12,886 bases of DNA from an uncultured Atopobium sp. (lineage in GTDB: Bacteria > Actinomycetota > Coriobacteriia > Coriobacteriales > Atopobiaceae), in the NCBI GenBank assembly GCA_916720015.1, contig CAKAPZ010000015.1:1-12886 (forward strand), given 5' to 3'. The notes under the pieces are model-generated. The model searched no databases, had not been told where the DNA came from, and saw only the letters and a program-made list of their open reading frames with translations. Positions 1 through 5,285 of this stretch are shown here, one piece after another (positions within the stretch are counted from its first letter, which is position 1; each line of letters starts with the position of its first letter). The position numbers and the translations under genes are program-made.

Positions 1-18
1 CTCGCCCTAAAGGTAAAC

Positions 19-56
19 AAAAAAATGCGGCCAGAAACATAAAGCTTCTGACCGCA
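19..56 (-). terminator. Rho-independent terminator after the peptidase gene
   Basis: Read on the minus strand, an 11-bp stem (46-56 pairing with 26-36, TGCGGTCAGAA against TTCTGGCCGCA, one G-U wobble) closes a 9-base loop and is followed at once by seven T (25-19). This is a textbook intrinsic terminator, 24 bases after the peptidase stop codon. It marks the end of the long minus-strand transcription unit. On the plus strand the stem is followed by only five A and no T run, so it is unidirectional. Confidence 0.93.
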
Positions 57-79
57 AAAATTCTGTATATCGCGTCTAG

Positions 80-1204
80 TTAGCAGCCAACAGACACAAG
101 ATCGTGTGTGGACTGAGTAAAGACGTCATAGCCGTCCTCGGTAACAACACCAAAGTCCTCAAGGCGGATACCAAACTTGCCAGGCAGGTAAATGCCAGGC
201 TCATCGGTAACAACAGAACCTGCTGCAATTACCTTGTTCCAACGAGGATTGAAGAATGGGCGCTCGTGAATCTCAACGCCAACACCGTGACCAAGGCCGT
301 GACCAAAGTACTCGCCGTAACCAGCCTCAGAGATAACCTTAACTGCAAGGTTGTGGATGTCAGAACCAGTTACGCCTGCGTGGATAGCTGCAGCACAAGT
401 CTCATTTGCCTTGCGAACAACGTCAAAGACGTGCTGCTGCTCCTCGGAAGGTGCACCAACAACAACGGTACGGGTCATGTCTGAGTGGTAATCCAGGTAG
501 CCTGCACCGTAGTCCATAACAATCATGTCGCCTGTCTGAACCACGCGCTCGCCTGGCTGTGCGTGAGGATTAGCGCCATTAGGGCCAGAAGCAATGATGG
601 AATCAAAGGAGAGAGCATCTGCGCCGTTAGAGAGCATATAGTTCTCAAGCTCAGCACGAATCTGCTGCTCAGTGAGGCCTGGCTTGATGTACTCGCAGAT
701 GTGGAGGAATGCCTTATCAGTGATTGACTGAGCATGCTTCATAAGCTCAATTTCTGCTGGGTCTTTAACAATACGCAGCTCAGCAATATCGCCATGCATA
801 CGTGGAAGTAGAGCAGCAATAGAGTGATCACGCAATGCCTGCTCAAGGCCATCAAAGAAAGCAAGATCAACAGTGTCCTCAATAGCAACTACACGAGCAC
901 GAGCCTTAGCAACATGTGCAGCAACCCACTCGGTAGGAGTAGTGACCTCCTGGTCAAACTTCCATGGAGAGTCAGCACCAAGACGCTCCAGGAATGTGTT
1001 GTAGTAACGAGAGTCAGTGTGCATGAAGAGCTCATCCTGCGTAATAAATGCAGTATGTGCCTGCTCAAAGTCAAAGACACGCTCAGCGTCAGTCAACCAA
1101 CGAAGATCTGGGTTGTGACGTAGAACAACAGCGTCATAACCCCTCTGAGCCATTACCTCGCGAAAGCGCGCAACGCGCTTTGCTGCTGCCTGTAAATCTG
1201 CCAT
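80..1204 (-). CDS. M24B-family Xaa-Pro peptidase (aminopeptidase P / prolidase type)
   Basis: A 374-residue cytoplasmic metallopeptidase that should cleave Xaa-Pro bonds in peptides or dipeptides. Residues 10-130 are the N-terminal creatinase-like domain; 150-374 are the pita-bread catalytic domain. The five expected metal ligands are visible: D231 and D242 (DYGAGYLDYHSDMTRT), H306 (HGLGHGVG), E335 (DEPGIY) and E349 (RLED); H313 in IHERP fits the substrate-binding His. The ATG at 1204 is chosen because AAGGGA lies six bases upstream; the open frame extends 43 codons further into the gap and the end of the preceding gene but has no such site. It follows the AroB-like gene after 91 bases that contain a structured inverted repeat, and ends at a strong terminator. 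Sequence alone does not decide between aminopeptidase P and dipeptidase, so no symbol is given. Confidence 0.93.
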   Translation of the reverse strand: MADLQAAAKRVARFREVMAQRGYDAVVLRHNPDLRWLTDAERVFDFEQAHTAFITQDELFMHTDSRYYNTFLERLGADSPWKFDQEVTTPTEWVAAHVAKARARVVAIEDTVDLAFFDGLEQALRDHSIAALLPRMHGDIAELRIVKDPAEIELMKHAQSITDKAFLHICEYIKPGLTEQQIRAELENYMLSNGADALSFDSIIASGPNGANPHAQPGERVVQTGDMIVMDYGAGYLDYHSDMTRTVVVGAPSEEQQHVFDVVRKANETCAAAIHAGVTGSDIHNLAVKVISEAGYGEYFGHGLGHGVGVEIHERPFFNPRWNKVIAAGSVVTDEPGIYLPGKFGIRLEDFGVVTEDGYDVFTQSTHDLVSVGC

Positions 1205-1209
1205 TTCAA

Positions 1210-1224
1210 ATCCCTTCTCGAGAT
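1210..1224 (-). promoter_or_regulatory. Short hairpin that could cover the peptidase ribosome binding site
   Basis: In the mRNA, ATCTC (1224-1220) can pair with GGGAT (1214-1210) across the loop GAGAA. This would bury most of the Shine-Dalgarno AAGGGA (1216-1211). It is only five base pairs with one G-U, so it may be fortuitous. Confidence 0.2.
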
Positions 1225-1241
1225 GTTTACAACAAAGAGTT

Positions 1242-1289
1242 GCATCTTGTGGAGTCGCCTCAGCAAACAGGCTCCTTACTGCAAGATGC
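1242..1289 (-). repeat. Inverted repeat / structured leader between the AroB-like gene and the peptidase
   Basis: A perfect 8-base inverted repeat (GCATCTTG at 1289-1282, CAAGATGC at 1249-1242, minus strand) encloses a second nested stem: GGAG (1275-1272) with CTCC (1254-1251), then CC-T/A-GG pairing (1271-1269 with 1260-1258) beyond a three-base bulge, and an eight-base loop. No T run follows, so it is not a classical terminator. It occupies most of the 91-base gap and may be an mRNA processing, stability or attenuation element. Confidence 0.5.
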
Positions 1290-1295
1290 GGCACT

Positions 1296-2432
1296 TTAAT
1301 GCGAAGCGTGAGCCTCACACCAAGCGCGGGCATGCTCGGCGAGAAGTTCCTCGTCGACCGATGCTAATCTTACCCTTCCAATAGACATTGGAATCGGCAA
1401 CATAAAACGATTAGTAGAACGGAAACATTCTTGTTTGAGAGCTTCGATAAGCTGCTCAGAAGTAATGTCGCAGGTGACAAAACCAATATTCAAACGCTCA
1501 AGAATCTCGTCTTGGGCAAGCATATCGTCAAAAGAAAGTGCCTCTTTAGCTACTGCAATTCTTGCCGAGAAACGCAGTGCGTCTGCATAAAGTGCAGAAA
1601 GAGGCTGATCAGCTGGGATGAGAGGACGAAGTGCCTCCACAAAAACCCAGCCGTAAGGAACAGACTGCTGAATAGCAATGGCGGAAGAATCAGAGAGACG
1701 GCCACGGGTCTTAGTAGACTCTGCCAGCTGCTCTGCAACTATATCGGCAACTCCAGAGGAGAGGTTATCTGCTCTATCCCAAATGCGGCCAAACTCCGCC
1801 TCGTTATCAGACATAGCCGTTGCAACCATACATACCTGGGCAACCTTAGCGTTGTCATCGCAAAGGTCCATAGCCTCAAGATCTGCAAAGCAGAAACGAG
1901 CGCAAGGCTTAGTGGTAACAAGACGCTGATGTTCAGCGTCAGTATCAAGCGCGCGAGGAGTAATAGACGAGACAATAACTGCTGCTAAATCAAGCGGAAC
2001 AGTAGCAAGGGAGACTCCCCCACACCACTTGTTTGCTACGTGGTTAGCAAGAGAAATGACGCCCTCATGACCCACGGCAACTACTAAATCATCAGCTGTC
2101 AGGTGCATTTCTGCCAAAGCAGACAATACCTGTGCCTCAGTTGCCACGGTAGTTGCTACCTTGCCATCTTCTACATCTACACGTGTGACGAGAAAACCAA
2201 TGGTAGTGAGGTCTCTACGCAGAAGCTCAGCAAGGTCTTCGTTTGCCTGATTGCTGACAAGTAAAGCACAGCGATGGGGTCTTCCCACTGCGGTTCTGAG
2301 CTCAGTACCAAAGTTTGAAAGAACGCCTGCACCAGAACGAAGTGCAATAGAGCCACCAGGAATAGAAACCCACTGTTTAATCTGAACAGGTGGCAATTCC
2401 TCTTCAAGCTCAGCCTGAACATTGTCACTCAT
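1296..2432 (-). CDS. aroB: AroB-like (3-dehydroquinate synthase fold) protein, probably catalytically inactive
   Basis: A 378-residue protein of about the normal AroB length (350-370), directly after aroK. The middle aligns by eye to AroB: LVVAVGHEGVISLA (117-130) matches the NAD-binding 'GGGVVGDLA' segment and VPLDLAAVIVSS (145-156) the 'PTTLLAQVDSS' segment. However, the NAD motif is eroded (GGG becomes GHE), the following 'VGGKTGVN' is lost, the metal-ligand Glu of 'AEVIK' falls on Q199, and 'GHTxGHAIEA' has become VPYGWVFVEA (258-267), replacing both His; the later 'HGE' His is also absent, around S279. The frame is complete with no internal stop. Start: the ATG at 2432 overlaps the aroK stop as ATGA, with AGAGG six bases upstream. 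Known AroB converts DAHP to 3-dehydroquinate; I infer this copy does not. It may be a pseudoenzyme or a binding partner of AroK. Confidence 0.8.
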   Translation of the reverse strand: MSDNVQAELEEELPPVQIKQWVSIPGGSIALRSGAGVLSNFGTELRTAVGRPHRCALLVSNQANEDLAELLRRDLTTIGFLVTRVDVEDGKVATTVATEAQVLSALAEMHLTADDLVVAVGHEGVISLANHVANKWCGGVSLATVPLDLAAVIVSSITPRALDTDAEHQRLVTTKPCARFCFADLEAMDLCDDNAKVAQVCMVATAMSDNEAEFGRIWDRADNLSSGVADIVAEQLAESTKTRGRLSDSSAIAIQQSVPYGWVFVEALRPLIPADQPLSALYADALRFSARIAVAKEALSFDDMLAQDEILERLNIGFVTCDITSEQLIEALKQECFRSTNRFMLPIPMSIGRVRLASVDEELLAEHARAWCEAHASH

Positions 2433-2977
2433 AGAAGACCTCTTTCCCAAAGCAGCTTGCCAGAATCAATGGCTACCTGCTCAAACGTTTTCTCACGAAT
2501 ATCAATAGTAATATCAGCAGCGGCCTCATAACGCGGGCGCAGGCGTCTATAAAGCTGAGTGGCGTTTTCAAAGCTTCCCAGATCGGGACGCCTATCAGTG
2601 CGCTGAATTTGGCGAAGCGAGTCAGAAAGATCGCCGTCGAGAAACACAATGACTCCCATCTCACGCATAAGCGCAAGATTGACGTCCTTCTCGACAATTC
2701 CACCGCCACAGCTTACGAGCAGTGACTTCTTAGACTTAAGCGTGTGCAAAACCTCAGTTTCTGCCTGCCTAAAAAGCTCTTCACCGTCATCTTCGTAGAT
2801 TTCTGCCAGTGATTTACCTGCTATACGCTCTGCTAGGCGATCGGTGTCAACATAACGACGGTGAAACAGCTCGCCCAAATTACGTGCGAGTGTGGACTTT
2901 CCGGCACCCAGAAAGCCTACAAAAAAGATATGATCACAGCCCTCATGTACAACGTATCTTGAATCGCGAAGCTCCAT
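2429..2977 (-). CDS. aroK: Shikimate kinase
   Basis: A 182-residue P-loop kinase that phosphorylates shikimate at O3 using ATP in the shikimate/chorismate pathway. Walker A is GFLGAGKST (21-29). The shikimate-contacting residues appear intact: D46 in VDTD, R70 in ELFRQAE, the GGG at 91-93, the lid Arg in DRRPDL (129-132), and the basic segment RRLRPRY (144-150). The length matches the family (about 170-180). The ATG at 2977 was chosen because GGAGGAG stands just before it (three-base spacing, short but strong); upstream extension to 3022 lacks such a site. The gene lies 64 bases after the YqeG-type phosphatase, with a promoter-like pair in the gap, and overlaps the AroB-like gene by four bases, implying translational coupling. 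The contrast between an intact kinase and a degraded AroB neighbour is notable. Confidence 0.93.
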   Translation of the reverse strand: MELRDSRYVVHEGCDHIFFVGFLGAGKSTLARNLGELFHRRYVDTDRLAERIAGKSLAEIYEDDGEELFRQAETEVLHTLKSKKSLLVSCGGGIVEKDVNLALMREMGVIVFLDGDLSDSLRQIQRTDRRPDLGSFENATQLYRRLRPRYEAAADITIDIREKTFEQVAIDSGKLLWERGLL

Positions 2978-2999
2978 ACTCCTCCAGCCTTTCAAGATG

Positions 3000-3027
3000 A
3001 TTCTATCATCGAGTTGGAGCAAGTAAA
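3000..3027 (-). promoter_or_regulatory. Candidate promoter for aroK and downstream genes
   Basis: On the minus strand TTTACT (3027-3022) and TAGAAT (3005-3000) are separated by 16 bases, matching sigma-70-type -35 (4/6) and -10 (5/6) boxes. A start near 2993 would give a leader of about 16 bases that still holds the aroK ribosome binding site. Seen by eye only. Confidence 0.35.
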
Positions 3028-3041
3028 CTAAAGCCGTCTTG

Positions 3042-3539
3042 TTATGACGTAAAAGTTACATTTTTTAAAATGCGGCGCTCGGCATGACGAATGATATTGG
3101 TGTACCAAAGATCTTCAGTTGACTGCGGCTTTACCAAAATAGTTGCAACACCAGCCAAATTACCAGCAATTACATCGGTAAAAATCTGATCTCCCACCAT
3201 CACAGTTTGCTCTTTAGTTGCCGAGAAACGCTTCATAGCTGCAGTTAAAGCGCGAGGCAGTGGCTTACAGGCAAAACCTTCTCCCTCAATTCCCAGCTCA
3301 TGAGCGCTACGCTGAACCTCATCGAAATGAATGTTATTTGAGATAAGACAAAGCATGAGACCAGCCGCATGAGCCTTCTCAAACCAAGCAGATACCTCTG
3401 GCGGCACAACTTTAGTGTCTCGAGGCACGCAGGTATTATCGCGATCTAAGAGCACAAGCTTAATCCCCTGCTGAACAAGATTCTCTATAGAGATATGCTC
3501 AACAGCAGAAACGTATTGTGTTGCTTTAATCAAGCTCAT
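3042..3539 (-). CDS. YqeG-type HAD-superfamily phosphatase (subfamily IIIA)
   Basis: A 165-residue compact HAD phosphatase without a large cap. Motif I is LLDRDNT (nucleophile D32, acid D34), motif II the Ser in LISNN (S67), motif III K92 in CKPLP, and motif IV VGDQIFTD (115-122). The set and order match YqeG/YrfE-like proteins; the physiological substrate of this family is not established. The ATG at 3539 is preferred because the protein then begins like other YqeG proteins; TTG at 3548 and GTG at 3545 are possible alternatives and no strong Shine-Dalgarno decides. It begins ten bases after the mltG stop, so it is probably co-transcribed and perhaps translationally coupled. In Actinobacteria aroE/aroC often sit here; they are absent. 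Confidence 0.88.
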   Translation of the reverse strand: MSLIKATQYVSAVEHISIENLVQQGIKLVLLDRDNTCVPRDTKVVPPEVSAWFEKAHAAGLMLCLISNNIHFDEVQRSAHELGIEGEGFACKPLPRALTAAMKRFSATKEQTVMVGDQIFTDVIAGNLAGVATILVKPQSTEDLWYTNIIRHAERRILKNVTFTS

Positions 3540-3548
3540 AGACACCAA

Positions 3549-4859
3549 CTATTGCTTGCTTGCGGCTTCACGCTCGCGTGCGTTTTCAATAGCCTGCTGA
3601 TGCTCGTCATAGGTCTCAGAGAAGACGTGCTCATCCGAGGTAATCCAGAAGTAGTAATAATTGGTTGCTGCTGGATCCATAGCCGCCTTAATAGAGGCAT
3701 AACCTGGGGAGCAAATAGGCGTAGGAGTCAAACCCTTAAACGCATATGTGTTATAGGGATCGCTTGTCATTGAGCTAAGCTCTTCTGCAGTAGCTTCCCT
3801 ACCCAGAGAATATGCAAGGGTAGCGTCACTTTGCAGATACATATCATCGTACAGACGGTTGTAGAAGACAGATGCAACCTTAGGACGGTCATCATCAGTC
3901 AGGGCTTCTCGCTCAATAATCGATGCCATGATAATGATTTGCTCGTTAGTAAGATTCAAGTTGTAACGCTTGTTGAGCGTAATGCGAGCAGCGTCCAGGT
4001 TAAGATCAGCTGTCTCTGTCTCAAACTGATCAAGCATGGCACGGATGACCGTATCGGCAGTTACATTGCTTTCTGTAAAGGTATAGGTCTTGGGGAACAA
4101 GTAGCCCTCAAGGGAATCGTTAGCGTCTACCGCGCCAGCAAGGAACGGATAGTCAGCAACATAATTGGATGCTTTTGCCTGATTCAAGAAATCATCGCGA
4201 GAAATACCAAAGTAGTCCTGAACCAAATCCGCAACCTGAGAAACGGTATAACCTTCTGGTACGACAAAGCCACTACCAGGAGCATTAGGGCCAGAAATAA
4301 GCAGATGAACGATGTCTGCTGGCTTTGTACCAGTGGTAATAACATAGATACCGCTCTTAATTTTCTGCTCAGCATCCTGACGCTTTACCTGGTTTAAGAA
4401 CTCGCTCTTAGTTGCAATAATCTTGTTCTCAAAAAGAATCTTTGCGACTTCCTGCGCACCAGCACCATCTGGAATAGTAATGGTAACTTGCTGACCTGCG
4501 GTGATTTCTTGCGTATCGGAATTAGCACGAGAAAGCTCTGGAAGCGCCACTTTCCATACAAAGATGCCAAGAGCCGCAACCATGATAAAAGCAATAAGTG
4601 CGGCAAAAATACGAGAACGCTTTGAAGCCTTCTTATCTCTATGCTTTACCTGCTTGTTCTTTGCCATATGAGTGACTTGAGCGCTTCTTGAAGAAAGCTT
4701 GCCACCGGTAAGTGCAGGTAGCGATCCAGTAGCCTCAACAGATGGCTGAGTGATCTGTTCCTGCTGAGTCTGCTCTTCCTGAACCTGTCCCTCTGGAACA
4801 GGAGAAGAAAAATGTGCGCCTTGACGACGCGGAGAAGAACCATTTGATAGGGTGGGCAT
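3549..4859 (-). CDS. mltG: Endolytic transglycosylase MltG (YceG-like)
   Basis: A 436-residue inner-membrane lytic transglycosylase that cuts nascent peptidoglycan and is thought to set glycan strand length. Residues 1-80 form a hydrophilic cytoplasmic arm, rich in Gln/Glu at 23-40 and in Lys/Arg just before the single membrane helix (about 84-106). A LysM-like part follows, then the catalytic YceG domain with EGYLFPKTYTF (251-261), ASIIEREA (312-319, catalytic Glu by homology E316), QSDATLAY (343-350), and the YNTY...GLTPTPICSPGYASIKAA stretch (369-393). All expected motifs are present. The ATG at 4859 abuts the ruvX stop TAA with no gap and has AGGGAG (4870-4865) five bases upstream, so the long N-terminal arm is probably real; an internal Met at residue 65 would be the only shorter option. 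Confidence 0.95.
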   Translation of the reverse strand: MPTLSNGSSPRRQGAHFSSPVPEGQVQEEQTQQEQITQPSVEATGSLPALTGGKLSSRSAQVTHMAKNKQVKHRDKKASKRSRIFAALIAFIMVAALGIFVWKVALPELSRANSDTQEITAGQQVTITIPDGAGAQEVAKILFENKIIATKSEFLNQVKRQDAEQKIKSGIYVITTGTKPADIVHLLISGPNAPGSGFVVPEGYTVSQVADLVQDYFGISRDDFLNQAKASNYVADYPFLAGAVDANDSLEGYLFPKTYTFTESNVTADTVIRAMLDQFETETADLNLDAARITLNKRYNLNLTNEQIIIMASIIEREALTDDDRPKVASVFYNRLYDDMYLQSDATLAYSLGREATAEELSSMTSDPYNTYAFKGLTPTPICSPGYASIKAAMDPAATNYYYFWITSDEHVFSETYDEHQQAIENAREREAASKQ

Positions 4860-5282
4860 TTAGTCTCCCTTATTCATCTGTGCATCAAGCCATGATTGCA
4901 AAAAGAGCGAAGCAGCAACCATGTCAACTTTTCCACGCATGGCTTTTTCAGATAAACCTTGCGCTCGAAGAATCTTCTTTGCTTCCGCAGAAGAAAGTCT
5001 TTCGTCAGTAAATTCTAATGGAAGTTGGCAGTTCTTCGCAATTTGCTCAGCTTGAGCGGTAATTTTTTGGGCCTGTGGTCCATCTTCGCCGGCAAGCGTC
5101 TTAGGACGACCGCACAAAAGCAGTTCTGGCTCCCAATCTTCAAGCACAGCCTTAAACGTTCGTGCATGTGAGAGCACCTCTTGCGCAGGTAGCACGCAAA
5201 CAGGTGAAGCAATAGCACCATCGGGGTCACTTACAGCAACCCCGATGCGAACTTCACCAATATCTAAAGCTAAAACGCGCAA
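4860..5282 (-). CDS. ruvX: Putative Holliday junction resolvase-fold nuclease RuvX (YqgF)
   Basis: A 140-residue RNase H-fold protein of the usual YqgF length (about 140). The family residues are visible: D7 in LALDIG, GRPKTLAGEDGPQA (58-71), E94 in FTDERLSSAEA, and D120 in KVDMVAASLFLQSWLD. Family members are linked to 16S rRNA 5' end maturation and to Holliday junction or other nucleic acid cleavage. The start is an uncommon TTG (5282-5280) three bases after the alaS stop; GGTG seven to eight bases upstream inside the alaS tail can serve as a weak ribosome binding site, so translation probably depends on coupling to alaS. The alaS-ruvX-mltG order is common in Actinobacteria and Firmicutes. 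Confidence 0.93.
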   Translation of the reverse strand: MRVLALDIGEVRIGVAVSDPDGAIASPVCVLPAQEVLSHARTFKAVLEDWEPELLLCGRPKTLAGEDGPQAQKITAQAEQIAKNCQLPLEFTDERLSSAEAKKILRAQGLSEKAMRGKVDMVAASLFLQSWLDAQMNKGD

Positions 5283-5285
5283 ACG

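Noticed and set aside
1-18. Start of a further gene beyond the terminator (efp is often next)
   Set aside because: Only 18 bases remain and nothing in them can be recognised.
104-484. Plus-strand open frame opposite the M24B peptidase gene
   Set aside because: It is antisense to the catalytic domain of a clearly real gene, and its sequence shows no domain or ribosome binding site.
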